64,000 bases of DNA from Bradyrhizobium sp. sBnM-33 (GCF_032917945.1 NZ_CP136624.1:3224001-3288000); one strand, 5' to 3'. Shown: positions 28,016-37,963, counted from the first letter of the stretch. A program made the numbers and translations. Notes: generated by a model from the letters alone, not told the origin.

Positions 28016-28859
28016 GCATCATGGAGCGCTCCTAGTCTGGTGCAGCTCTGTAGGATATTCCATTCTCTTGGAAATGCGCCCTGATACCTGCCTCTCTCCG
28101 CGATTTTCGACTGCTTTGTCGACCAAGCTCGACGGCTGTATAGCTGCTCGCACGCTCCGGGAGCGCCCCGATCGCGAACCTCCGTCTAGAGGCGCAGGTT
28201 GGATCGCGGATCTCCTAACGCGCAATTTGGTGCAAGCTCGTCGCGCGCAACAGATGGACGCGAGGCCCAGCCGCGACACGCGCCTCAATTTGCGTTCCCA
28301 ACGCGCGGGGGCGGCGCGCTTTTGGAAAAATATCGCAATCAAAGACAAGTTCTGAACACGGAGGTCAGCCGTACGAAAAAGTCAGACGCATGATTGGCGG
28401 CCCGATTTGGGGCCGAAGCTACCCGAGCGGCCACCGGTGAATTGTCAGCGTCATCGAGTGCCTTCGCGATGTCCAAATGATAGAGCCGCAGTGAGGATTA
28501 GCCATTACGCCAGCCCCGAGTGCTTTGATCATACCGCCAACCCTGAGCAAGACTAACGTTGCTACATCAGGTAACAAGAGCGACGACAAGAATGTCGAAT
28601 CTGTCTTCGGTCGCATAATGCACGCGACGGTCGCGCGCGGGGTGCAAGCGAGGCCGGCTATCTTGGCGCGCCTGGTTCATATGTCCTAGAGTTATGAATC
28701 ACCCTGTCTCAGACCGAGAGCACGGTAAGCAGGGTTGGCATTGTGCTGAATGGATGAACTTGAAGCCGGCGCCCGCCCGCGGATCGGCGAAGGTGTGATG
28801 GATGCCGTGGTGATCGCCGCTATGACTACCGAAAGACATCCGGTGATAGACATGCTAAC
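28016..28859. other. No gene recognised
   Basis: Frames of 60-110 codons occur on both strands without domains or ribosome-binding sites. The minus-strand frame 28692-29090 enters the permease remnant to its right; its left part (SITGCLSVVIAAITTASITP) is hydrophobic but cannot be assigned. Confidence 0.45.
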
Positions 28860-29292
28860 CGCATAGTAAGAGAGATACCGACCGGCATCGATACCGCAGA
28901 AATCCGACGCTTTCCGCATGTGGGTCTGGAATAAATGAAGGTAGAGCTTGTGCTTCCACCGTCGAAGCGGGATCTCCGGTAGGACCTGTTTCGCGGACTC
29001 GCCAACTGGGCGATGTTTCTTGGCCGGCCGGACTCCGATGCGCGTCGTAACAGTTTTCAAGCAACCACGCGCCGAGGGTGTCGAGCTCACGCACCTCCGT
29101 CATGTCGATCTTCAGGGTTGTCGCCTGTTGAAGCTTCGGCAAGGCTACGTCGGAGAGACCCTCCAGCTCATTTGCGTGAATAGCCGTCCAGGATCCACTG
29201 GGACGGAGCTTCAGTGTTTCGCCCCGGCTTGCTGTAGCCAGGCAAGGTGCAAGGCTCGGGATATTCGCCGACCAGGAACCAATCTTCGTCAT
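28860..29292 (-). pseudogene. Remnant of an MlaE-type permease with STAS domain
   Basis: The minus-strand frame reads LKLRPSGSWTAIHANELEGL then TLKIDMTEVRELDTLGAWLL, the pattern of the STAS domain that precedes some MlaE/ABC lipid-transport permeases (WTxxxxxxLE, IDMxxVRELDTxGAWLLE). After YDAHRS the frame is lost, and no permease helices follow. Only the first quarter of the expected ~370 residues is recognisable. Confidence 0.5.
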
Positions 29293-29310
29293 GAAGTTGA
29301 GCTCCCGATC

Positions 29311-29796
29311 CTACCGATCGAAGATGAGGCAGGTGGTTGTTCCGTGCGCAAGAAGACGACCCTCGCTGTCGGTCAAACGCCCTTCAGCGGTACCGATGCG
29401 CTTACCACTGGTAATGACGATCCCCTCAGCTCTTATCGGGCCCGTCTCTGGCATCAGAGATCGCAAAAGTGAGATCTTGAATTCCAGTGTCGTTGAGCTG
29501 AAGCCCGTTCCAATTGTAGTAAGAACTGCGAGTCCCATGCAGGTATCGAGCAATGTTGCTGCGAAGCCTCCATGCACGGTTCCCGCAGGATTGAGATGAT
29601 CTGCCGAGGGGGCAGCGGTTACGATAACCCGTCCTGCCGTCGCTTCAACGATATCGTAGCCTAGCGTTCGGGCCATGGTGTTTAGTGGCAATGCGCCGGT
29701 AACGAGCCGTTGAACGAACTCAAGCCCACCCAAGGCGCGTCGCTCGTCAGCAGACACAACTCCGTAACGTCTTTCTATCGAAACATTTGGCGACAT
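29311..29796 (-). CDS. PaaI-family hotdog thioesterase
   Basis: 161 residues from ATG 29796, with GGAGGA five bases upstream; the frame extends four codons further to a TTG that lies inside that site. The hotdog core is visible: ADHLNPAGTVHGGFAATLLD with the catalytic HGG-x7-D arrangement, then LEFKISLLRSLMPETGPIRA and GRLLAHGTTTCLIF. Enzymes of this type hydrolyse acyl-CoA thioesters, often aromatic ones. The neighbours are remnants, so no pathway is suggested. Confidence 0.9.
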   Translation of the reverse strand: MSPNVSIERRYGVVSADERRALGGLEFVQRLVTGALPLNTMARTLGYDIVEATAGRVIVTAAPSADHLNPAGTVHGGFAATLLDTCMGLAVLTTIGTGFSSTTLEFKISLLRSLMPETGPIRAEGIVITSGKRIGTAEGRLTDSEGRLLAHGTTTCLIFDR

Positions 29797-29855
29797 ATGG
29801 TCCTCCAATTCGCTTTTACCGTTCGATCTGACCTCAGCCTAACGTGATGGATAGT

Positions 29856-30215
29856 TCATGTGTAAGATTCGTCGGCCAGTTCAAAACGCAGAGGACGCTG
29901 GGTTAGCAAGGTCCCATCCATCCGGGCCGCCGCGACGCCGCGTGTGACGCGCTTTCGGATTTTCGATCTTGATGTGTAGCTGGGCGGGACGGCGGCGAAG
30001 CTTATCTCGAAGCCTGGCCTGCTGTTGGGGATGCAGGGATCGATATGTAGAGACGATCCTTCACACTCTCGAGCCCGGCACGTTGCATCCATCCGGCAGA
30101 GCCTGTGTACCAGGTCCAGCCCCCATCGCCGACGTGATGGGAGGCGGCGTAGATGTCGGCAGCGATTACATAGGGCTCCACCTTGTAACGCCGCAACTCG
30201 GCTCGGGTTCGAGCA
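29856..30215 (-). pseudogene. Remnant of cyclic beta-1,2-glucan synthase (GH94 C-terminus)
   Basis: Two minus-strand frames together give the C-terminal glycoside-phosphorylase end of an NdvB/ChvB-type protein: RYKVEPYVIAADIYAASHHV, then GDGGWTWYTGSAGWMQRAGL in one frame, and SLHIDPCIPNSRPGFEISF with VTRGVAAARMDGTLL in the next. The PYVxAADIYAxxxHxGxGGWTWYTGSAGWM block is characteristic. The intact protein has about 2800 residues; only about 110 remain, with a frameshift near 30050. The rest of the giant gene is absent here. Confidence 0.75.
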
Positions 30216-30335
30216 CACGTTGTCTCCGTAACTTTAGTTTAACCACAGTGGTAACGACGGTTCTTTCGACCCGCTCACTTTCATCGTTGCGCGTCGCCTC
30301 AGCGATGATCTGAAGAGTCATCTCGCAAGGACGTT

Positions 30336-30354
30336 AGACAAACGAATTCTATTG
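30336..30354 (+). promoter_or_regulatory. CAA-N3-AATT-N3-TTG dyad, site 1
   Basis: agacaaacgaattctattg, an imperfect palindrome, stands about 30 bp before the decayed lysR copy at 30384. The same relation holds for the intact lysR at 50269. Confidence 0.55.
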
Positions 30355-30383
30355 TCACTTAAATGCATTTTTCCGGATGTATG

Positions 30384-30545
30384 AGACCGGCATCGAGCTT
30401 GCCAGACCCTTTCCCGTCTCTCAGTACGGAGTGTCGTTAAGAGCGCTGATCGATTGATTGCCGACCAAACGACGGTCGGCGCACAGGCTCGCATCCTTGA
30501 GCAACAGCTCGGGGGACAGCTAGGAGCTTGGATTCACAAGCGCGT
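30384..30545 (+). pseudogene. Remnant of a LysR gene (sister of the one at 50269)
   Basis: The DNA matches the 5' end of the intact lysR at 50269: catcgagcttgccag against catcgagctcgccag at the start, then gccgaccaaacgacggtcgg and cttgagcaacagctcggg. The protein-level trace is ADRLIADQTTVGAQARILEQ then QLGG. Stops and indels break it, and the regulatory domain is missing. An IS5-type transposase tail follows within 20 bp, so the gene was probably cut by an insertion. Confidence 0.65.
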
Positions 30546-30559
30546 AGCAAATTCGGATT

Positions 30560-30645
30560 GATGCGAGCTAATGAAGGTCAGATAGTTGGCGGCGAGTTTG
30601 TCGTATCGGGCCGCGACACGGCTGCGCGACCGCGAAGTTGCCAAG
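30560..30645 (-). pseudogene. C-terminal tail of an IS5-type transposase
   Basis: On the minus strand the frame reads SRVAARYDKLAANYLTFISS, which matches the end of IS5/IS427-group transposases (RxATRYDKLAxNFL). No other transposase part and no terminal inverted repeat is recognised. It lies directly after the lysR remnant. Confidence 0.5.
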
Positions 30646-31327
30646 CGCTTGCGCGCAGAAACCAGCGCGGAGGCAGCGCATGTCATCCCGTCTACAGATT
30701 CCCGGCGCGGACACGACCTGCAACCGAATTGGAAGCACGCGCTCTGATCCTCGCCGCGAGTGTCGCCGTTGACTTTCCGCAGCGAATGCCTAAGTATTGC
30801 ATCATCATGTTGAGCTTAGCGACATTTCGTCGAGGCCTGTGTCACGCAGGCAATCTGATCGCGGGCATTTAGCCCCGAGCTCAGCGGGCGCCGTCGTATC
30901 CCGAGCTCGGGGACCATCACACCAAGCTGACTGAAGCGGGTCGCCACTTTGGTGGTCGATCGCCCAATAGCCGATACGGCGCATTCTTCAAAAGCTTTGT
31001 TCACCCGCTCCAGGCCGCACAGCCTGCTGGCGCGTGTCCGCAATCCAAGAGCCGCCGGACTAAGTCCGCTGCGGAGGAGGTGCGCTATGAACGGCGAATC
31101 GGACGCAACGCTCTCCAAAAAGCTAAGAACAGACGAGCAGCCGCCAACTTTCGGTTCGTTTCGCGTGAGGAGCGACAGCCAGAGCCGATGCAGCCGGGAG
31201 AGACCGTTCGGAAATTCCAGAGACCGCGAGCCAGCATGCAAGCCGGCGTCACTGGGACGACAATGATGACGATCCGGGTCCGACCGCTGCCTTAACTGCA
31301 GATTTCGAACAGGAATAGGAGATGATC
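30646..31327. other. No gene recognised
   Basis: Frames here are short or overlap on opposite strands (for example 30816-31241 minus, 31080-31295 plus) and show no domain. The AGGAATAGGAG at the right end is the ribosome-binding region of the next Rnk-like gene. Confidence 0.45.
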
Positions 31328-31753
31328 ATGATAACACAACGCAAGGCGATAGCCATTAGCGGTGAGATCAAGCCGTGCATAACGCTCACGGCCAAGGATT
31401 ACGAAGGAATCTCGCGACTCGCGCGAGCGGCAGCGACGAGGATGCCGGACCTAGTGTCGGTCCTTACCGAGGAGCTTGAGCGGGCGCACGTGCTTGCGGA
31501 TGGCCTTTCAGAGCAGACTGTGTGCATGGGTAGCGAAGTCGAGTTCCGTGATGACACGACGGGAAAGGTCCAGACCGTGATGCTCGTCTACCCGGGTGAT
31601 GCGGACATTTCGCAGGCAAAGATATCCATTCTCACCCCCGTCGGGGCCGCGCTGATCGGCCTCAGCGCCGAAGATTCCATCACCTGGGAAACACGGACCG
31701 GAGAAATTCGGCAATTGACCGTTCTTAAGGTCCGCGAGCCCCAGTTTGCCTGA
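31328..31753 (+). CDS. rnk: Rnk / GreA-C-domain protein (paralogue 2)
   Basis: 141 residues from the ATG at 31328; an ATG two codons earlier is too close to the GGAG. The N-terminal Rnk helix pair (ITLTAKDYEGISRLARAAAT, then LVSVLTEELERAHVL) is followed by the GreA/GreB C-domain with all family landmarks: MGSEVEFRDDTTGKVQTVML, VYPGDADISQAKISILTPVG, AALIGLSAEDSITWET. It is the most typical member in the window and is very similar to the broken copy at 61.9 kb. The protein should bind RNA polymerase; what it does there is not established in rhizobia. It is followed by speD after 80 bp. Confidence 0.9.
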   Translation: MITQRKAIAISGEIKPCITLTAKDYEGISRLARAAATRMPDLVSVLTEELERAHVLADGLSEQTVCMGSEVEFRDDTTGKVQTVMLVYPGDADISQAKISILTPVGAALIGLSAEDSITWETRTGEIRQLTVLKVREPQFA

Positions 31754-31833
31754 GGCTCGCGGCAACCGCCGCTGCCTGGCAGCGCCGGTCCATCTTACGT
31801 AACCGGCAGAGCATCTGCAACGTGGAGAATCGA

Positions 31834-32340
31834 ATGGAAAGCACGTCCCGCGTCAGCATGGCTGCACTCTCCAACCCTCTCGACATCAATCATGAAGAGG
31901 CCCGTTTGCGCCATGCCGATGGTGTTACTCCGCGCACGGCTTCTCATGTCATGCCAAGCGGCACCGTCCACGACCACTTCGTCGAGCGAGATGGCCTGCG
32001 CTTCGCCGGAACGCATCTCGTCATCGATCTCTGGGAAGCATCTAATCTTGACGACATCGAAGTAGTCGAGACGGCGCTGCGCGACGCCGCTGTGGCGGCG
32101 GGGGCGACGCTTCTTAAGATGGACCTTCACAGCTTCACGCCTGGCGGCGGGATCACGGGCGTGGCCGTGCTTGCGGAGAGCCACATCTCGATCCACACAT
32201 GGCCGGAGCGCGCCTACGCTGCCGTCGACGTATTCATGTGCGGTGACGCTGATCCGCATAAAGCCATCGGGGTGCTCAGGCACGCCTTTGGCCCCCGGAT
32301 GTTGACCGTCTCGGAGCACAGGCGAGGAGTAATGCCATGA
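31834..32340 (+). CDS. speD: S-adenosylmethionine decarboxylase proenzyme
   Basis: 168 residues from ATG 31834 with GGAG six bases upstream. The self-cleavage and active-site block is AESHISIHTWPE (E115, S116, H121): cleavage before S116 generates the pyruvoyl group. C136 in VDVFMCGD is the usual proton donor. The N-terminal ~45 residues exceed the small bacterial SpeD and are poorly conserved. The product, decarboxylated SAM, is the aminopropyl donor for the next gene product; the stop of speD overlaps the start of speE (ATGA), so the two are coupled. Confidence 0.93.
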   Translation: MESTSRVSMAALSNPLDINHEEARLRHADGVTPRTASHVMPSGTVHDHFVERDGLRFAGTHLVIDLWEASNLDDIEVVETALRDAAVAAGATLLKMDLHSFTPGGGITGVAVLAESHISIHTWPERAYAAVDVFMCGDADPHKAIGVLRHAFGPRMLTVSEHRRGVMP

Positions 32341-33263
32341 ACGCGTTTCAGGAGAAGCTCTACGAGCACCACTCGCAAGTCTTCACCATGGACGCCGATC
32401 TGTACCAGGCGCGAACCAAGTTCCAGGATGTCCTCATATTTGAGAACCGGCTGTTTGGCCGCGTATTGGTTCTGGATGGCGTCGTGCAGCTGACCGAGCG
32501 CGACAACCACATTTATCACGAGATGATCGCGCACGTGCCGCTCATGGCACACGGCGCGGCCAAGCGCGTGCTCATCATCGGTGGAGGCGACGGCGGCACC
32601 CTCAAGGAAGTGCTCAAGCATCCTGTCGAACGAGTCGTGCTGGTTGAGATTGACGATGATGTCATCGAACTCTCGAAACGGTTCTTTCCGCAGGTGTCGG
32701 ACGGCGCATTCGAGGATCGACGTGTTACTCTCGTCATCAGAGACGGCGTCGAGTACGTGACGCAGGCGGAGGCAAAATTCGACGCCGTGATCGTTGACTC
32801 GACTGACCCAATCGGACCCGGCGAGCAGCTATTCACCACGGCGTTCTACGAACGCTGCCGGAACTTGCTCCGACCGGGTGGCATGATCGCCCTCCAAAGC
32901 GGGGCACCCTTCTACAATCCAGAGCAGTTGGATAGCGTCTGCAGCCGGCTTGCCCGTTCGTTCCACGCTGTTCGGCCCTTCCTTGCGCCTGTTCCCACCT
33001 ACGCGGGCGGAATGCTGGCCCTGGTTGCCGGCGGTGAAGACCACAAAGCACTGCGGCCACCCATCAAAGCGCTACGGGAGCAATTCGATCGGCTGCGGCC
33101 GAACACGGGTTACTACACGCCAGAAATTCATCGGGCTGCGTTCACATTGGCACCAGCTTTCACGCCTGCTCCTAAGAGGCTGGCGAAGCCGGAACGGCCT
33201 CCGCTGCCCGACCAACTGGTGCCCCTCACCATCCTTAGCAAGATCAACGAGTCGCTGCGCTGA
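32337..33263 (+). CDS. speE: Polyamine aminopropyltransferase (spermidine synthase)
   Basis: 308 residues starting within the speD stop. The SAM-type nucleotide loop is VLIIGGGDGGTLKEV (GGGDGG at 82-87). The binding acidic residues VVLVEIDDDVIELSKRFFP and the catalytic VDSTDPIGPGEQLFT follow, and the gatekeeping N-terminal part is QVFTMDADLYQARTKFQDVL. It transfers aminopropyl from decarboxylated SAM to putrescine, giving spermidine. The length is slightly above the usual 285 because of a proline-rich C-terminal tail. No ornithine or arginine decarboxylase gene is in the window. Confidence 0.94.
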   Translation: MNAFQEKLYEHHSQVFTMDADLYQARTKFQDVLIFENRLFGRVLVLDGVVQLTERDNHIYHEMIAHVPLMAHGAAKRVLIIGGGDGGTLKEVLKHPVERVVLVEIDDDVIELSKRFFPQVSDGAFEDRRVTLVIRDGVEYVTQAEAKFDAVIVDSTDPIGPGEQLFTTAFYERCRNLLRPGGMIALQSGAPFYNPEQLDSVCSRLARSFHAVRPFLAPVPTYAGGMLALVAGGEDHKALRPPIKALREQFDRLRPNTGYYTPEIHRAAFTLAPAFTPAPKRLAKPERPPLPDQLVPLTILSKINESLR

Positions 33264-33301
33264 GCCGCCTTGCGACCGCGGCCAGGGGTGAAGGATGGGC
33301 G

Positions 33302-33458
33302 CATGCACCCTGTAGATACGTTGCCGCCAATCACCGTCAGTTGCACGGACTACAACGAGCTCGTCTTCGCTATTAGGTTCGCGAGTGACAAGAAGACCGC
33401 ACGGTTTCTGGCGCAGATGGTTTGGCTCCTTCGATGTGAGCACACCCTGCAAGGATAG
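33302..33458 (+). pseudogene. N-terminal remnant of a Rnk-like gene
   Basis: From ATG 33302 the frame reads MHPVDTLPPITVSCTDYNEL then VFAIRFASDKKTARFLAQMV. This aligns with the start of the Rnk-like protein at 61.4 kb (TLPPVIISETDRENLYAIAT, then NVLREI). The frame ends at TAG 33456 before the GreA C-domain, of which nothing is found. The identification depends on a short match. Confidence 0.45.
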
Positions 33459-33545
33459 GAGGAGCTTTACAGCTGCTCCGCGTGCGCCGTGCAACTCTCA
33501 AAACGGACCGGTGGTCCAAGGATCAGAATGAGAGAGTAGACAAGC

Positions 33546-34187
33546 ATGTCGACGCCAGTTGTGTTCACGGGGCTTAGCCTCTCTCAAGAAGAAGCTAGGA
33601 CGCTACTCGCAGCCGAAGTCAGACCTCCGGTGAAGCGAGGCGATCTCGATCAACTGAGCGATGGGACGGTCGCAGCGATCATCGATGGAGAACTCGGTGG
33701 AGATTCCGCCGTTCCAATTGATGAGATCCGCCGAGCTCTGCGTCGCGGCGTAAAGATCATCGGGGCTGCGAGCGTCGGCGCTTTGCGCGCGTACGAAGCA
33801 CGGGAGGATGGTATGGTGGGGCTTGGATGGGTATACCGGGCCTACTGCACCGGGCGCATATGGGGCATCGATGAGATCGCAGTCATATACGATCCCGATT
33901 CCTATCGTTCCCTCACGATCCCCCTGGTGAATGTTCGCTTCTGCCTGGAGCGCCTGACTGCCCGGCGTGGCATCAGCGCGGGAGAGGCCGACCACGCCAT
34001 GGCCTCATTGAAGCAATTGAGCATCGGAAAGCGTGATCGCCGAAATATTGTACTTCACCTTGCCGGCCTATTAGGTCGAGAGCGAGTAAGGAAGATGCTA
34101 AAGCTGGTCAGGCCTGCAGAGGACGACGTGAAGAAAAGCGACGCATACGAGTTGCTGCGCACCTTGGCCAAAGGTTCGAACAACTAG
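33546..34187 (+). CDS. TfuA-like protein
   Basis: 213 residues. The family core is clear: VFTGLSLSQEEARTLLAAEV, KRGDLDQLSDGTVAAIIDGE, then EIRRALRRGVKIIGAASVGA and LRAYEAREDGMVGLGWVYRA. TfuA-like proteins normally act beside a YcaO enzyme, for example to bring sulfur for thioamide formation in peptides and in methyl-coenzyme M reductase; the first member came from trifolitoxin biosynthesis. No YcaO, precursor peptide or transporter is seen here. The gene follows speD-speE on the same strand, separated by a Rnk remnant, and may be expressed alone. No good GGAGG is seen before ATG 33546 (AGAGAG is possible). Confidence 0.88.
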   Translation: MSTPVVFTGLSLSQEEARTLLAAEVRPPVKRGDLDQLSDGTVAAIIDGELGGDSAVPIDEIRRALRRGVKIIGAASVGALRAYEAREDGMVGLGWVYRAYCTGRIWGIDEIAVIYDPDSYRSLTIPLVNVRFCLERLTARRGISAGEADHAMASLKQLSIGKRDRRNIVLHLAGLLGRERVRKMLKLVRPAEDDVKKSDAYELLRTLAKGSNN

Positions 34188-35359
34188 GCCGCAATGCCTA
34201 TTCGCGGTGAGCTGCAAAGACTTACCGCATAACAGCGGGATTAGCTTCTCATCTCGAAATGGGATGGAGGAGAGCATCCACACGACCACCTTCCAGCGAA
34301 CAGTAACACGATCCAGCCGATGATGCTGGTACCGGAGCGAAAGCGCTGGCGATTTCTAGTTTGGGCGCAGCGGGCGACCATTGGTTCCATGGTCGCGACG
34401 GTCTTGGCAAGCGGCTTGATCGGATTCGATTTTCGCGACGAGTCCGCCGATACTCTTGAGCCTGCCGCTATTCGCGGCTGGCCCGCCACCGGCGCGGCGG
34501 GAGGCGATTTCGTAGTCGGTCATTACTCTGACCGGCGGTATCTCTCTATCCTAGTCAGCAACACTGCTGCCACGATGTAAAATCGAGGCGCTCTTCGAGT
34601 GTCGTTATCACACATTTTGTGCGAAACTAGTGCTTGTCGGATGTGCGGAAGCCAAGCGTCTGCACGGCGCCCGGCCGAGTTTGCGCGCATCAGGAAGCGC
34701 ACGACTAATGATCATCAGTTAGGCGCCAGGCAGCAAGGCCCATGAGACCGGTATCCCGTGGAACGACGCAAGCGGCGACCGCCTCAGGAATTGGACGGAT
34801 TTGAACCGCTCGATTTTCTACGACCAGAGAAAAATCGCGATCCTGCCCATTGGTTTTTGTTACCCCGGCGCGGCGGCGAACGGCGGTGATAAGCCGCCTC
34901 GTCCGGAATGCGCTCCCCTCTGGCACGGGCGCGTACTTGATCACCTGCCGAATCCTCAGTGACGCTGTTACTTGGTCAATATTCCCAAAAGCGTTATCTG
35001 GGATCAGGTCGGAAGAGCTCGATGACGGAGACGGTAAAAGCATTTCCCGAATATTCCGAAGTTCTTTCCACTTCCACATCCGAGTTGGCGAAGCGGAGTC
35101 TGGATGCAAAGACAACCTTGGTTTGAACAGGAGGTTATACCTCAGCTCAGACGGGCTGTGCGGCGCGTAATCAAGGAGTGAGGCGGTCGAGGGCTGCGGT
35201 CTGCGCTTAAAGCGGGCGGGGACGTATAAGCTCGGGCCTTCGCTTCCGAAAGCCGCGCGTGCCGTTGTCTCGGTACCGGGCACACAGATCCCCTGACGGC
35301 CTTGTTGCAGCGCGCTTGATGGCGTTTGTGACAACCTGATCGGATCGCCTTTGCTCACC
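34188..35359. other. No convincing gene; two weak open frames
   Basis: A plus-strand frame 34320-34580 (86 codons) has one hydrophobic segment (ATIGSMVATVLASGLIGFDF) but no ribosome-binding site. On the minus strand a frame stays open from the 4Fe-4S gene to 34705 without known domains (WKWKELRNIREMLLPS is its most ordered part). It is probably run-on beyond that gene's lost stop. I assign no function to either. Confidence 0.4.
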
Positions 35360-37367
35360 TCCCGGGTGCGTAAGTAATCCTCGGTGGTCATAGTCGGTGG
35401 GCGCGGCACCGCATGAGGATCGAAGCTTTCGCTGACGGCGGCCTCAACGCGGCAGTCTTCACACATCTTTACGACATCGATGCGCCGAGCATTAGCACCG
35501 GCAAACATCCAATGCTTTTCCTCAAGTGTGGCGACTACGCGTTCGATTGTACTTTCGTGCCGAACGGCTTGCCACATCCGATGCAATGGAAGGGATCCTC
35601 TTCCTTCAACACCCGCTGCGGTGCATTCCACGCTTGGAAATCGAAGCGGGGTTGCAGCGCAATGGCGTCCTCGGGACATGTCACTTCGCACAGCCCGCAT
35701 TGTACGCAGATGCTTTCAGTGAAGCGCAGCATTGCGCGGTCTGGATTGTCCGACAGCGCGCCGGTCGGACAAGCGTTCACACAGGAGTGACAGAGCGTGC
35801 AGCTATCGACATTCAACAACACGCCACCGAATGGCGCCCCGGGCGCAAGCGCCACGACAATGACGGGCGTTGGCGCCGCTAGGTGCAGTTCGCGAAAAGC
35901 GGTTTCGAGCAAGCCGCGCTTGGCGCCGCGCGGAACGAAGTTCGCGGGTTTCCGGGTTGCAACGCCAGCCGGCACTGCGTCCAGCATGGCAAGGAGTTGA
36001 TCGGGGTCATCGGTCTCGATGATGCGCACCAGCCCATCGCCGAAGCCGAGCGCTGCGACGCTGGTTTCCGACGTCTCAACAACCCGCCGCAGGCCGAGAG
36101 GATCGTGACTGGGTTTTGCCCGCGTCAGTAAACAGGCACCGGCTGCGCCGTAAGCGAACAGCGCAGCAATCGCTTCGGGTCCAACCTGCGTGACTTCGTT
36201 GACCCGGACCGGGAGCACATTTGCCGGCAGGCCGTCGCCGAACCGCGCCAGCGCGTCAATCAACGGAGCGCCGTTGTCGCCGTCATGAAACAGTACGACG
36301 GCATTGCTGCCGCCGGCCTTGCGATAGGCCTGCACAAGCGTGCGTAACCGTCGCATCAGCACGTCCGCGGCCGGCAGCGCATAGGATGCGGCTCCGGTCG
36401 GGCAGACCGCGGCGCAGGAGCCACAGCCTGCACAGACGGCAGCGTCGATTGCCACCGCGTTGCCGTTCGGCGTGATCGCGCCAGTCGGACAAAGATCAAG
36501 ACAACGCGTGCAGCCGGTGATTCCGGAGCGCGAATGGGCACAGAGCGATTCGTCGAACTGGACAAAGCGCGGCTTGTCGAACGTGCCGACCAGATGGCCA
36601 GCGTCCGCGATCATTTTTTCGACTGCGGCGCGGTCGCGGGGATCGGCGCATAGATAGCCGGGCCGCAATTCATGTGCGGGAAATAGCGGCCGGCCGCCGC
36701 TGATATCCAGCACGATATCGCAGGTCGAGACCGCGCCATTGCGCGGGGCGCCGAACTCCAGCCGGCGGCGCGACGAAGGCGCGGGAAATGCATAATCGTC
36801 GATCGTGAGTTCAAACTGCCCGAGATGCCCACGAGCATGGCGCACGCTACCCTTCAGGACTGGAAATTCGTTTGAGTGGCGAGGCGTCACGTCGCCAGGC
36901 TTGGTCAGAAGCACCGTGATGTCGAGGCGGTCGGCGAGTCGGCGACCGACCTCGATCGCTGCCTCGTCGCGGCCATAGATCAGGGCGACGCCGCGGCTCT
37001 CGAGCGTCACCAGCGCGACGGGCGGCGTATCCTCGCCTGCCGCCGCGATCAGCGCTGCGGCCTTTGGGCCAGCCGCGGCCACATCCTTCGACCACCCCGC
37101 GGTTTCTCGAATGTTGACGAAGGTGAGCGCTGAGGAGGGGACGAGATCTTCCGCCACTTCCCGGAACAAGGGTGCTTCCTGGGTACACGCGACGGTCATA
37201 GGTACGCCATCGGCGAGTGCCGCCTTGAACCGGTCGATTTCGAGCCCGCAGAGCTGGTCGGCCTGGGTGATCTGACCCGAACAGGCACGGGCAATCGCTC
37301 GCGCGTCCACCGGCATCGTTTTCTCGCAGTTGCAGATCATCAGATGAGGCGCGGTATCGACCGTCAT
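35360..37367 (-). pseudogene. Polyferredoxin-like 4Fe-4S protein of the formate dehydrogenase locus, frameshifted near its end
   Basis: 610 residues are open from ATG 37367 (GGGAGGAAAACG upstream). Four ferredoxin motifs are visible: CTRCLDLCPTGAI, CAGCGSCAAVCPTGAA, CTLCHSCVNACPTGAL, CVQCGLCEVTCPEDAI. After CIGCGKPFGTK the frame stops; the natural end STIERVVATLEEKHWMFAGA, then RIDVVKMCEDCRVEA is found one frame over. One A is missing in an A-run at about 35551-35556. Such a gene usually stands between DUF3306 and torD in rhizobial formate dehydrogenase operons and presumably carries electrons or assists assembly. Here it is 3 kb away and inverted. About 65 C-terminal residues with more cysteines are lost. 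Confidence 0.82.
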
Positions 37368-37672
37368 CGTTTTCCTCCCTCGGGACGATCCTCAGAGTCG
37401 GCATGACCAGAGTTTCCATGGGCGTAACTGGAGCCTTGCTTCTGAGTATCGACACGCCACGAATAGGCGAACGCGTTAGCGAACATCTGGAGCATCCACC
37501 ACTTGGCTTGGCTTACCAAATCGGAAAATGGCGGCGCTGCCGCCCATTTCAGTTTCGCACGGAAGTCGCTATCTCAAGAGGGTTCGTTGATGGATTAACA
37601 GTCGCGCGCGAGGAGCGATTTTCCAGATCACGCTAGAAGTACAGGTGAGTTTGGCAAACGCTAAAGGTCAGC

Positions 37673-37686
37673 AATTGATATCAATT
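37673..37686. promoter_or_regulatory. Perfect 14-bp palindrome AATTGATATCAATT
   Basis: The palindrome lies about 120 bp before the small gene at 37808 and 300 bp upstream of the 4Fe-4S gene. Its core TTGATATCAA recurs at 38150. The half-site spacing is too short for an FNR/FixK box (TTGA-N6-TCAA). Confidence 0.35.
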
Positions 37687-37807
37687 TTATTGCTAGAACG
37701 ATCGCGCACGTTGCAAATCGCGGCCACCGGAATCCGCAAGCGCTTCATCTTGCTTTGTGCATTGTTTACCCTAGCTTGTGAGGGCATCCATCCGCGGAGG
37801 TAGCGTC

Positions 37808-37963
37808 ATGAGATCTTTTATTGCAGCGATAGTCTGTTCGGCAGCAATTGGGGTCGGGGCATCTTATTTGCTCCATACACAACAGGAGACCGTCGACGTT
37901 GCGTTTTCGACGATCAGCGTGCGCGTCGGTGATCCCGGGCACAATCTGGTCAGGATAAATTAG
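37808..37963 (+). CDS. Small exported or membrane-anchored peptide
   Basis: 51 residues with CGCGGAGG seven bases before ATG 37808. The first 22 residues (MRSFIAAIVCSAAIGVGASY) form a signal or anchor; the rest ends RVGDPGHNLVRIN. Peptides with an ending like VRVGDPGHNLV are familiar from Bradyrhizobium genomes without a known function. It stands alone between two TTGATATCAA palindromes. Confidence 0.6.
   Translation: MRSFIAAIVCSAAIGVGASYLLHTQQETVDVAFSTISVRVGDPGHNLVRIN

Noticed and set aside
34705..35360. Minus-strand frame extending 220 codons beyond the 4Fe-4S gene
   Set aside because: It is only the run-on of the C-terminal frame after the family likeness ends; no domain or start of its own.
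37673..37686. Palindrome as an FNR/FixK anaerobox
   Set aside because: The half-sites TTGA and TCAA are separated by two bases, not the six required for this family.
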